The notes under the pieces: generated by a model
Seen by the model: the letters and a program-made list of their open reading frames with translations, nothing else
The model's database searches: none
Told to the model about the DNA's origin: nothing
Made by a program: the position numbers and the translations under genes
Assembly (NCBI RefSeq): GCF_000511385.1
Contig: NC_023137.1
Span: 1,557,001-1,621,000 of the forward strand
Length of the DNA stretch: 64,000 nt
From: Phaeobacter gallaeciensis DSM 26640
GTDB lineage: Bacteria; Pseudomonadota; Alphaproteobacteria; Rhodobacterales; Rhodobacteraceae
Direction of reading: 5' to 3'
Shown: one piece after another, positions 1 to 7,729 of the stretch
Position numbering within the stretch: the stretch's first letter is position 1
Layout of the letters: every line of letters starts with the position of its first letter

Positions 1-1291
1 GGCTGGCGGTCAGGTCGACGGCGATTGTCACCGCATAGGCCAGCGAGCCTTCGTCCTGCACACCGCGTCCGATGTTGAAATCCAGCCGGTTCACTTCGGC
101 GCTGCCGGACATCACTGCGGTGTCACCGTTCAGATTGAGCGTGAAGGGCAGGCTCAGCGGCACCTCCTGGTCGCGGATGCGCAGGGTGCCGTCAGCGACA
201 TAGCCCTCCGCCAGCCTCTCAATCTCGGCACGGAACTCGGCGGTGGGGTAGCTGGCACTGTCGAAATAATCCGGACCCATCGCCTGATCGGTGACCGATC
301 CCAGCATCAGCGAGGGGATTGCCACGGAGACGGTGACCGTGCCTGCCGGGCCGGGGGCGTCTGGCTCCTCAAACGCGATGCTCGCCTGCCATTGGTCGAA
401 CTGGCCGCGCACCTCGCTGCCCATCTGCACGATGGCAATGGCGAGAGTGCCGTCCTCAACCACCCAGCTACCAGCGGGCAGCGCCTCAGCGGGGGCGGCA
501 TCTGTGGCGACATCGTGGGTATGATCATCTCCGTGGGCGGCAGTGTCGGCTGGCCCATGGCTATGCGGCGCATAAAGTCCGAAGGCGCCGCCACCCGCCA
601 ACACCAGAACCCAGATCACCAGCGCCATAAGAAACGGCAGGGTACCATGAGGCGTCTCGGCCTTGACGGTGACCTTAGGCGTGCGCCCCGGCAACATCCG
701 GCGCAGGGTGGCGTCACGGTCGACCACCTCATGTTTCAGGGCACCAGCGATATGCAGCCCCAGCGCCACCGCGAGGATCCAGACAAACAACCAGTGCAAC
801 CCGCCGAACACCGCAGCCACCGCCTCCGATTTCGGCACGAACGGCAGGCTCTGGCCAAAGGGCCACCAGATCGGCGCAAAACCTGTGGTTGCTGCATGGT
901 GGATCCAGCCCGTCAGCGGTGCGGCAACCAGCGCACCGTAAAGCAGCCAGTGCACCACCTCCGCCAGCACCGTCTCAGCCCGTCGGTCGGGGTGGAGAGC
1001 GACTGGCTTGGGCTGGCTCAACGCCCAGAGAATGCGCAGGAGCGCAGTCAGAAACAGTGCCAGCCCCAGTGTTTTATGCAGTGAAAATAATAGCGCGGCG
1101 CGGGTTAGCGTGGCCTGTGATCCGTCAAAATCGGCGCTCTGGATATGATGCGCCAGATCATTGGCGAAGTACCCCAGCGGAAACACCGCCAGCATCAACA
1201 GGGCGGTCAGCCAGTGAAACCCCTTGGCAACGCTGCCATAGTGATGGGCGGTGTTGTGGCGGGCGACGGGAGAGCTGGCAGGGGAGGACAC
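1..1291 (-). CDS. Cytochrome b561 / YceI-domain fusion protein (3' end outside window)
   Basis: Reading the minus strand from a GTG gives one open frame of about 430 codons that leaves the window at base 1. The N-terminal half is a four-helix di-heme cytochrome b561: a His in the first helix (KGFHWLTALL), HKTLG, VHWLLY and HIAGALKHE, all candidate heme ligands. A short His-rich linker (HSHGP...HGDDHTHD) leads to a C-terminal YceI-like beta-barrel domain beginning near GSWVVEDGTLAI. YceI domains bind isoprenoids or other lipophilic compounds and are periplasmic; b561 proteins carry electrons across the inner membrane. The GTG has an AGAAGG about 10 nt upstream and a TAG lies upstream in frame. 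No ATG is available near the conserved N-terminus. Function in quinone or electron shuttling is inference. Confidence 0.8.
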   Translation of the reverse strand, partial: MSSPASSPVARHNTAHHYGSVAKGFHWLTALLMLAVFPLGYFANDLAHHIQSADFDGSQATLTRAALLFSLHKTLGLALFLTALLRILWALSQPKPVALHPDRRAETVLAEVVHWLLYGALVAAPLTGWIHHAATTGFAPIWWPFGQSLPFVPKSEAVAAVFGGLHWLFVWILAVALGLHIAGALKHEVVDRDATLRRMLPGRTPKVTVKAETPHGTLPFLMALVIWVLVLAGGGAFGLYAPHSHGPADTAAHGDDHTHDVATDAAPAEALPAGSWVVEDGTLAIAIVQMGSEVRGQFDQWQASIAFEEPDAPGPAGTVTVSVAIPSLMLGSVTDQAMGPDYFDSASYPTAEFRAEIERLAEGYVADGTLRIRDQEVPLSLPFTLNLNGDTAVMSGSAEVNRLDFNIGRGVQDEGSLAYAVTIAVDLTAS

Positions 1292-1476
1292 GTCAGGGAA
1301 AACCTTCTCTTCAAGAGTGACAGGATCACCCTATCTTCTCAGCCGGTTGAGACAACACGCATCTCTGTCACCTGATGCACAGGCTTGGTGCATCCGCGCA
1401 AGGCTGTGCTTGTACGCAGCGTCACCTGCGTCTAAACCCGGTGCAACGCAGATGTGCAGAGAAGATGAGGTCTCAG

Positions 1477-2409
1477 ATGACAATTGCATTCGTGTTTCCA
1501 GGGCAGGGCGCGCAGACCATCGGCATGGGCAAGGCTCTCGCAGAGGCTTATCCGGCGGCCAAAGCGGTTTTTGACGAGGTGGACACCGCATTGGGCGAGG
1601 CGCTGAGCCAGCTGATCTGGGAGGGGGATATCGAAACCCTGACCCTTACGCAGAACGCCCAGCCGGCCCTGATGGCCACGTCGCTCGCTGTCATGCGCGC
1701 GCTGGAGGCTGAAGGCGTCAGCATCGACAAGGCCGCCTTTGTTGCCGGTCACAGCCTCGGCGAATATTCCGCATTGGCCGCAGCAGGGGCGATTTCGGTG
1801 GCCGATACAGCACGCCTGCTACGCACTCGCGGACAGGCGATGCAAAGCGCCGTACCAGTGGGTGAGGGCGCAATGGCCGCCATTCTGGGGCTGGACCTTG
1901 AGGCCGTGCGTGCCGTCGCTGAGGAGGCCGCACAAGGCGAGGTCTGTCAGGCCGCCAATGACAATGATCCGACCCAGGTGGTGGTCTCCGGCGCCAAGGC
2001 TGCCGTGGAACGCGCGGCTGAAATCGCCAAGGAAAAAGGCGCCAAACGGGCAGTGATGCTGCCGGTCTCGGCACCGTTCCATTGCGCGCTTATGCAGCCT
2101 GCCGCCGATGTGATGGCCGAGGCGCTGGCTGATGTGGCCACTACATCTCCCGCGGTGCCGCTGATCGCCAATGTCCGCGCCGATGCGGTGCGCGACCCGG
2201 ATGAGATCCGCAAACTGCTGGTCGAACAGGTGACCGGATCGGTGCGCTGGCGCGAAAGCGTGCAGACCATGGCCGCAAAAGGTGTCACTGAATTTTGGGA
2301 AATCGGCGCGGGCAAGGCGCTCTCCGGCATGATCCGCAAGATTGACCGCAGCTTGACCAGCCGTCAGGTCGGTACGCCCGAGGATGTGGCTGCCATTACC
2401 GCGGGCTGA
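1477..2409 (+). CDS. fabD: Malonyl-CoA:ACP transacylase FabD
   Basis: Transfers the malonyl group from CoA to acyl carrier protein, supplying the extender for fatty-acid synthesis in the cytosol. The 310-residue length is normal for FabD. The N-terminus FVFPGQGAQ and the nucleophile motif GHSLGEYSA (Ser93) are present, and PVSAPFH carries the expected catalytic His near residue 201. The ATG at 1477 is chosen because GAGG (1467-1470) stands 6 nt before it and MTIAFVFPGQG matches the usual start; an in-frame ATG at 1465 and a longer upstream extension lack support. fabG follows after 84 nt. Confidence 0.97.
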   Translation: MTIAFVFPGQGAQTIGMGKALAEAYPAAKAVFDEVDTALGEALSQLIWEGDIETLTLTQNAQPALMATSLAVMRALEAEGVSIDKAAFVAGHSLGEYSALAAAGAISVADTARLLRTRGQAMQSAVPVGEGAMAAILGLDLEAVRAVAEEAAQGEVCQAANDNDPTQVVVSGAKAAVERAAEIAKEKGAKRAVMLPVSAPFHCALMQPAADVMAEALADVATTSPAVPLIANVRADAVRDPDEIRKLLVEQVTGSVRWRESVQTMAAKGVTEFWEIGAGKALSGMIRKIDRSLTSRQVGTPEDVAAITAG

Positions 2410-2493
2410 ACGCGGAATTTTCATTAAATTCCGGCCCGTTTTTTCCAAGAAAACGGCGAACTGCGGGCCGGGGATGAGACAAAGGAAAACCAT

Positions 2494-3231
2494 ATGTTTG
2501 ATCTGACTGGCAAATCTGCCCTCATCACCGGCGCGTCCGGCGGCATCGGTGGTGATATCGCCCGCGCGCTGCACGCAGCCGGTGCCACTGTAGGCCTCTC
2601 TGGCACCCGCGAGGCGCCGTTGCAGGAGCTGGCCGCCGAGCTTGGGGAGCGCGCGCATGTGCTGCCCTGTAACCTTTCCGATGCGGAGGCGGTCGAGGCG
2701 CTGCCGAAACAAGCCATCGCGGCGATGGGGTCCGTTGATATTCTGGTCAACAACGCGGGCATCACCCGCGACAACCTCTTTATGCGGATGAAGGATGACG
2801 AGTGGCAGAGCGTGCTTGAGGTGAACCTCACCTCCACCATGCGCCTGTGTCGCGGCGTGCTGCGCGGCATGATGAAGGCACGCTGGGGCCGGATCATCAA
2901 TATCTCCTCCATCGTCGGGGCAACCGGCAACCCAGGTCAGGGCAACTATGCCGCCGCCAAGGCCGGTATGGTTGGCATGTCGAAATCGCTGGCCTATGAG
3001 GTCGCCAACCGTGGCATCACCGTGAATGCGGTGGCGCCCGGCTTTATCGCGACCGCCATGACCGACAAACTGAACGACGCCCAGAAAGACGCGATCCTGA
3101 CCCAGATCCCCAGCGGACGCATGGGCAACCCTGAGGAAATCGCCTCAGCCGTGTTGTATCTGGCGAGCGCGGAAGCAGGCTATGTCACTGGCACCACGCT
3201 GCATGTGAACGGCGGTATGGCGATGCTCTGA
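2494..3231 (+). CDS. fabG: 3-oxoacyl-ACP reductase FabG
   Basis: NADPH-dependent reduction of 3-ketoacyl-ACP, the first reduction of the elongation cycle. It is a classical short-chain dehydrogenase of 245 aa with the cofactor loop TGASGGIG (12-19), the NNAG motif (86-89), Asn111, the catalytic serine at 138/139, and YAAAK with Tyr152 and Lys156. AAAGGA lies just before the ATG. It is downstream of fabD in the same direction, as in many bacteria; acpP follows after a long leader of its own. Confidence 0.97.
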   Translation: MFDLTGKSALITGASGGIGGDIARALHAAGATVGLSGTREAPLQELAAELGERAHVLPCNLSDAEAVEALPKQAIAAMGSVDILVNNAGITRDNLFMRMKDDEWQSVLEVNLTSTMRLCRGVLRGMMKARWGRIINISSIVGATGNPGQGNYAAAKAGMVGMSKSLAYEVANRGITVNAVAPGFIATAMTDKLNDAQKDAILTQIPSGRMGNPEEIASAVLYLASAEAGYVTGTTLHVNGGMAML

Positions 3232-3601
3232 TCCGGGGGCTGATAGCTCTTTGGATGAGGCGCCAGAGGCCCGAGTCAGTTGCCCGTCTCCGGTTCGTCC
3301 GGCGGCGGGTTTTTCATTGTAGACGCCCGCTTCAATCGAGTGGATATGTGACGCGGATATCTCAGGACTCGTGCCAGATCCCGGCCCGCCTCGGTGGCGA
3401 TTTGCCGGAGATTTCGGGTCATTTTGCGATGGGTTTGCGTATGATTGCCGGGAGTATCGGGCAAAACGCTGCCTTGTGGTCCGGTGTGTCCGGCTGAAAC
3501 CCGCTGAAAAATAATGCAAAAATTGCGCCTGTGGCCGACATGGGATGAAAAACATCGCATACAAGTCTTGCATGTGCCGCCGCCTGTGGCCAAATGCTCA
3601 T

Positions 3602-3628
3602 CCTGTTGCCTGAGCCTCAGGTAACAGG
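3602..3628. terminator. 12-bp stem hairpin between fabG and acpP
   Basis: CCTGTTGCCTGA and TCAGGTAACAGG pair over 12 bp (one G-U) around a 3-nt loop. There is no proper T-run after it (GCTTTGGG), so it may be an mRNA 3' end or processing site of the fabD-fabG transcript rather than a classical intrinsic terminator. Confidence 0.45.
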
Positions 3629-3718
3629 CTTTGGGTTGACGGTCGCAGTGATGCTGCGAAATCGTTTGCCTCTGCGTCGGTCTGTGTTATAGGCGGCGCA
3701 TATTTGCCATCTGCGGGT

Positions 3719-3737
3719 CCCTGCCGGACCGGCAGGG
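3719..3737. repeat. 19-bp palindrome in the acpP leader
   Basis: CCCTGCCGG-A-CCGGCAGGG is a perfect palindrome with 9-bp arms about a single central base, roughly 130 nt before acpP. It could be an operator or, as RNA, a stem. It is directly visible; the function is unknown. Confidence 0.6.
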
Positions 3738-3810
3738 GGCATGTTCCGCTGTGCGGGACACGATCGCCCGCATCGGGCACAACCACGCCGCCCCGAGCGG
3801 GCAAGGGCAG

Positions 3811-3850
3811 AACCGGGCGAAGGCCTGACAAACCGGGCGAATGCCTGAAA
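3811..3850. repeat. 20-bp tandem duplication before acpP
   Basis: Two head-to-tail copies of a 20-bp unit beginning AACCGGGCGA occupy 3811-3830 and 3831-3850 and differ at two positions. The second copy ends just before the GATGAGGAATTGAC ribosome binding region of acpP. Confidence 0.7.
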
Positions 3851-3865
3851 AGATGAGGAATTGAC

Positions 3866-4099
3866 ATGAGCGACGTCGCAGACCGCGTAAAAAAGATCGT
3901 TGTGGAACACCTGGGTGTTGAAGAAGACAAAGTGACCGAGAACGCGTCGTTCATCGATGATCTGGGCGCAGACAGCCTGGATACCGTTGAGCTGGTCATG
4001 GCCTTCGAAGAAGAGTTCGGCATCGAGATCCCCGATGACGCAGCCGAGACCATCCAGACTTTTGGCGATGCGGTGAAGTTCATCAGCGAAGCTTCCTGA
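3866..4099 (+). CDS. acpP: Acyl carrier protein AcpP
   Basis: A 77-residue acidic helical protein that carries growing acyl chains on 4'-phosphopantetheine. The attachment site is Ser37 in [10 protein letters not shown], the diagnostic motif. The length and the flanking helices ([20 protein letters not shown]) are typical. The SD GAGGAA stands 7 nt before the ATG. A strong hairpin terminator follows at 4126-4157, so acpP is probably a short transcript of its own, consistent with the very high expression expected of ACP. Confidence 0.98.
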   Translation: MSDVADRVKKIVVEHLGVEEDKVTENASFIDDLGADSLDTVELVMAFEEEFGIEIPDDAAETIQTFGDAVKFISEAS

Positions 4100-4125
4100 T
4101 CCCACCCAATCGGTGACGATCACAG

Positions 4126-4157
4126 ACGGCGCTTTCCAAGCAGGAAGGCGCCGTTTT
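4126..4157 (+). terminator. Intrinsic terminator of acpP
   Basis: ACGGCGCTTTCC pairs with GGAAGGCGCCGT (12 bp, one G-U) around a 5-nt loop and runs into TTTT. It lies 27 nt after the acpP stop. Confidence 0.85.
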
Positions 4158-4263
4158 GCATTTGTGGCCGTTTCCGACCCATGCGAGGTCGGGTTTTCTC
4201 CTTAGGGGTGATCAGTCTCCGTGCTAGCCTTGGTGAAACTGCCGACGACAGGAGGGCATAGCG

Positions 4264-5007
4264 ATGATGATCTACCCCACGATGGAGCTGAAGGACGGGC
4301 GCTGCGTGACGCTGGACAAGGGGCGGCTTGATACCGCCATGATCTGGCATGTGGACCCGGTGGCCACCGCTTGCAGCTTTGCGGCCGATGGCGCCGAATG
4401 GATGCATCTGACGGATTTTGATGCCATTGAAGGCGACAACCGCAATGCTGAGCTGGTGGAGGAAATCATCCGCACAGCGGGCATTCCCGTGCAGCTGGGC
4501 GGTGGGATGCGCAGCCGCGAACATGTCGAACATTGGATCGACAAGGGGGCAGGCCGCGTCGTGGTTGGCACATTGGCCGCGCAGGATCCGGAGGTGGTGC
4601 GCGCCTTGACCCGTCTTTACCCGGATCAGATCGTGCTGGCGGTGGATGTCTGGGAAGGTCAGGTGATGACCGATGGCTGGCGTCAGGCGGGCTCTTTCTC
4701 GCCTGAAGGCTTTATCGACGCCTTTGCCGATTGCCCCTTTGCAGGGATCATCATCACCGACATCGAAAGCGATATGAGTGATGTTGAGGCGCAGCTTGGC
4801 CTGATCGCCGGACTGGCAGAGAAGGCCCGCACGCCGGTGATCGCCAGCGGTGTCGTGCGCACCGCCGATGATGTGGCGCGGCTGAAATACATCGGCTCGG
4901 TCTCCGGGACACTGGTTGGACGGGCGCTGTTCCGCAAGACATTGACCCTGACGGAGGCATTGGAAGAGGCGGCCCCCAGCCGCGAACCCGTGGCCGAGTT
5001 CCGCTGA
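4264..5007 (+). CDS. HisA/HisF-like (beta-alpha)8 barrel protein, divergent ProFAR isomerase paralogue
   Basis: The 247-residue product follows the HisA fold throughout: PTMELKDGRCVTL in strand 1, TDFDAIEGDN, QLGGGMRS (first phosphate loop), VLAVDVWEGQVMTDGW and a late IASGVVRT loop. HisA interconverts ProFAR and PRFAR using two aspartates. Here the second (Asp128, in AVDVW) is kept, but the strand-1 Asp (IPAID in HisA) is Glu8, and the second phosphate loop reads SGV instead of SGG. No other his gene is nearby, and it follows acpP after a terminator. AGGAGG at 4251-4256 supports the ATG at 4264 (a second ATG at 4267 is equally possible). It may be a specialised paralogue rather than the pathway enzyme. 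Confidence 0.75.
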   Translation: MMIYPTMELKDGRCVTLDKGRLDTAMIWHVDPVATACSFAADGAEWMHLTDFDAIEGDNRNAELVEEIIRTAGIPVQLGGGMRSREHVEHWIDKGAGRVVVGTLAAQDPEVVRALTRLYPDQIVLAVDVWEGQVMTDGWRQAGSFSPEGFIDAFADCPFAGIIITDIESDMSDVEAQLGLIAGLAEKARTPVIASGVVRTADDVARLKYIGSVSGTLVGRALFRKTLTLTEALEEAAPSREPVAEFR

Positions 5008-5069
5008 TTGGGTTAGAAACGAGCTAAGATCAGGCGAGGGTTAGCGCCAGGTCAAACGTCGAAGCTCCA

Positions 5070-5101
5070 GAGAGGCTGCGTAGGCGACTGCGCAGCCTCT
5101 C
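5070..5101. terminator. Convergent-gene hairpin (11-bp perfect stem)
   Basis: GAGAGGCTGCG and CGCAGCCTCTC form a perfect 11-bp stem around a 10-nt loop between the converging HisA-like and PilZ genes. Neither side has a real T-run, so its efficiency as a terminator is uncertain. Confidence 0.5.
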
Positions 5102-5190
5102 GTCGTCTTACGTTGCTGGTCGCTGTCGCAGGTGTGGCTCATCCAGCGTCAGGAGGGCAGCGATGGTCTGAGTTCTGCGCGCCCGGGGTG

Positions 5191-6204
5191 TCAGCCGGAG
5201 ACCGCGCTGTTTGGCTCCAGATCGGGTGACCTGTCGCCGCGCGCGATCCCACGCTTGGCAGATGACGATGCCCGGCGGAAACCAGCCAGTTGCCTTACAA
5301 TATCTTTGGACAATCGATCCTTGAACTGAATGCCGAAATAATTGGCATTACACCATTGGATCTGGCCAGACAGGTCAACCTGAGGCACATCCTTGGGTAG
5401 ATTCAACGAGATCATTTCCCCGACTGCACCGACGATATCGGATTTGATCTTTGCCCCTTCTTGACTGATGTCCAGTAGTGTGGCGTCTGCTTCCTCTTCT
5501 GCGTACAGCAGATGGCAGTCCAGATTGCAGGTATGCCGCTTGCGCCGCCGCTTCAGCGTGGTCATGCGTCGCTCAAACAGGATAAAGCAAAGCGCTCCCA
5601 GCGCCACCAATCCCAATGAACCCACCGCCGCAGTTGTGCTGGAAATTTGCCCAAGGGCGGGCAGCGCCCCCAGATTGCCCCCCATGTTTTCTTTTTTATG
5701 GGCATTCTGGCAAGGCATGCGGGCAAGCTCCCGACGGTAGGCCGCCAGCGTTTCACGGGCGAACAGCTTAACCGACGTCCGCTCTGCTGTACGCCGATCC
5801 TTGATTGACAAAACCCGTAGCAGGCTGCGCTGCTGGGCGATCAGATTGTTGGTGGCCTTGGACAGTTCACGCAGGTTTTCGCGCTGCATCCCACGCTGCA
5901 GCTCCGTCTTGGAGGTATTGGATAAAAATCGCTCCAGCTCCTGCACGGCGCGCGAATTGCGGCCGGTGCGCAGATATCCCAGCATGTCCTCACTTGCGAG
6001 AGTCAGGGTCATCAATTTATTGAACACCCGACACTCCCGGGCGGCGAGCGGTTCAACGCTCAGGAAAAGAGCAGTCACGATCACAAGGGCGAATAGGCTC
6101 ACCCCCCACACGCACGAAGGTCGGCGGTGTGCCGTCCGCCGACCCTTCCGCAAATCGGGGTCTGATGACGCGGGGCGCCTGAATAATAAATGTATTTTCA
6201 CCAT
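5191..6204 (-). CDS. Membrane-anchored PilZ-domain protein
   Basis: 337 aa. After a basic N-terminus comes a hydrophobic segment (GVSLFALVIVTALFLSV, about 34-50) that is a signal anchor or signal peptide, then a helical, presumably periplasmic region to about 190, a second membrane helix (VGSLGLVALGALCFILF, about 193-210), and a cytosolic PilZ domain. The two c-di-GMP-binding PilZ signatures are visible: RRRKR (RxxxR) right after the second helix and DISQEGAKI (DxSxxG). The layout suggests a protein passing a c-di-GMP signal across the inner membrane or responding to it there; the output is unknown. It is divergent from fabF. The ATG at 6204 lacks a strong SD (GGGGCAAGG is close by), so the start is less certain. 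Confidence 0.72.
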   Translation of the reverse strand: MVKIHLLFRRPASSDPDLRKGRRTAHRRPSCVWGVSLFALVIVTALFLSVEPLAARECRVFNKLMTLTLASEDMLGYLRTGRNSRAVQELERFLSNTSKTELQRGMQRENLRELSKATNNLIAQQRSLLRVLSIKDRRTAERTSVKLFARETLAAYRRELARMPCQNAHKKENMGGNLGALPALGQISSTTAAVGSLGLVALGALCFILFERRMTTLKRRRKRHTCNLDCHLLYAEEEADATLLDISQEGAKIKSDIVGAVGEMISLNLPKDVPQVDLSGQIQWCNANYFGIQFKDRLSKDIVRQLAGFRRASSSAKRGIARGDRSPDLEPNSAVSG

Positions 6205-6400
6205 TTACGCCTTGCCCCAGAGCCGTAGATCCAGACTTTGCGCCCTGCCAGGCAGGCGCGCATGCTGCGTCGCAGGTGTCGTTGAACCGGCATCACCCGG
6301 TGAGACGCGCTGCGAAACACCTTAAGAGTATATGCGTGGAGTTAATTGCAATCTAAGAGTGTCATTAAAATAGCGTGAAACCGCGCAACTGTTCCGGCTC

Positions 6401-6430
6401 TTGCACCTTTGCGCCAATCCAAGCTATTTG
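6401..6430 (+). promoter_or_regulatory. Candidate sigma70-type promoter of fabF-mltG
   Basis: TTGCAC (6401-6406) and TATTTG (6425-6430) are separated by 18 bp. Initiation a few bases downstream would leave a leader of about 27 nt carrying the AGGAGG of fabF. Prediction by eye only. Confidence 0.35.
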
Positions 6431-6463
6431 GTGACAAATTGCCGAGGCAAAGGAGGGCAAGAA

Positions 6464-7729
6464 ATGCGTCGAGTAGTAGTCACCGGGCTGGGCCTGGTCA
6501 CACCGCTGGCCAGCGGCGTCGAAGAAAGCTGGTCGCGGTTGCTGGACGGGCAGTCCGGCGCGGGTCCGATCACGCATTTTGATGCGGTCGAAAGCGGCGT
6601 TGCCACCACATACGCTTGCGAGGTTCCGCGCGGCGATGGCTCCGAGGGCACCTTCAACCCCGACGATTGGGTCGTGAAGAAAGACCAGAAAAAGATTGAT
6701 GATTTCATCCTCTACGGCATCGCTGCCGCAGATATGGCTGTGCGCGATGCGGGCTGGACGCCTGAGGATGAGGAAAGTCGCCTGCGCACTGGCGTTATGA
6801 TTGGCTCCGGTATCGGTGGTCTCAGCTCGATCGCGGACACCGCGGTGATGATCAAGGAGAAAGGCCCCCGCCGGGTCTCGCCCTTCTTCATTCCGGGCGC
6901 ACTGATTAACCTGATTTCCGGTCAGGTCTCCATCCGCTTTGGCTTCAAGGGGCCGAACCACTCCGTTGTGACCGCCTGTTCCACCGGCGCCCACGCCATT
7001 GGCGATGCGGCCCGTCTGATCAAATCCGGCGATGCCGATGTGATGATCGCAGGTGGCGCCGAAGCGGCGATCTGTGAGATTGGCATTGCGGGTTTCAATG
7101 CCTGCAAGGCGCTGTCAACCAAACGTGCGGACGACCCCAAGGCCGCTTCGCGCCCCTACGACGCAGACCGCGACGGGTTTGTTATGGGCGAGGGTGCGGG
7201 CATCGTGGTGCTGGAAGACTATGAGCACGCCAAGGCCCGCGGCGCCAAGATCTATGCCGAGGTTCTGGGTTACGGCCTGTCCGGCGATGCCTACCACATC
7301 ACCGCACCGTCCGAGGACGGCGAAGGCGGCGAACGTTCCATGCGGGCGGCGCTTGCCAATGCCGGGCTTGAGCCGAAGGACATCGACTATATCAACGCCC
7401 ATGGCACCTCTACGATGGCGGACACCATCGAACTGGGCGCGGTTGAGCGGATGATGGGCGATGCCGCAGGTAAGGTCACCATGTCCTCGACCAAATCCGC
7501 TACGGGCCACCTGTTGGGGGCGGCAGGCGCGATTGAGGCGATCTTCTCCATTCTGGCGATCCGCGACCAGGTGGCCCCGCCCACCATCAACTTAGACACT
7601 CCGGCTGTGGAAACCGCCGTTGATCTGGCCCCCAATGCCAAGCGTGAGCGCGAGATCAATGTGGCGCTGTCCAATTCCTTTGGGTTTGGCGGCACCAATG
7701 CATCGGTCCTGTTCGGAAAGCCTGAGTGA
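6464..7729 (+). CDS. fabF: Beta-ketoacyl-ACP synthase II FabF
   Basis: Condensing enzyme that elongates acyl-ACP with malonyl-ACP. The product is 421 aa, the usual FabF size. The Cys-His-His triad is intact: Cys172 in TACSTGAHA, His313 in NAHGTST and His349 in SATGHLLGAAG. The ATG at 6464 has AGGAGG 7 nt upstream and gives the family N-terminus MRRVVVTGLG; the in-frame extension to 6401 is rejected. Its TGA overlaps the mltG start (TGATG), pointing to translational coupling. Confidence 0.97.
   Translation: MRRVVVTGLGLVTPLASGVEESWSRLLDGQSGAGPITHFDAVESGVATTYACEVPRGDGSEGTFNPDDWVVKKDQKKIDDFILYGIAAADMAVRDAGWTPEDEESRLRTGVMIGSGIGGLSSIADTAVMIKEKGPRRVSPFFIPGALINLISGQVSIRFGFKGPNHSVVTACSTGAHAIGDAARLIKSGDADVMIAGGAEAAICEIGIAGFNACKALSTKRADDPKAASRPYDADRDGFVMGEGAGIVVLEDYEHAKARGAKIYAEVLGYGLSGDAYHITAPSEDGEGGERSMRAALANAGLEPKDIDYINAHGTSTMADTIELGAVERMMGDAAGKVTMSSTKSATGHLLGAAGAIEAIFSILAIRDQVAPPTINLDTPAVETAVDLAPNAKREREINVALSNSFGFGGTNASVLFGKPE

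Larger units (their letters stand above)
3232..3865. other. Gene-free stretch between fabG and acpP
   Basis: I find no convincing gene in these 634 bases: the overlapping short frames on both strands have no recognisable domain or good ribosome binding site. The stretch holds a hairpin at 3602-3628, a near-perfect palindrome at 3719-3737 and a 20-bp tandem repeat at 3811-3850 just before acpP. A GTTATA/TTATAG hexamer near 3686-3692 could be the -10 of an acpP promoter, but its -35 partner is weak. Confidence 0.6.

Noticed and set aside
3145..3573. Overlapping minus- and plus-strand frames of 60-142 codons between fabG and acpP
   Set aside because: They lack ribosome binding sites, overlap each other and the end of fabG, and have random-looking composition.
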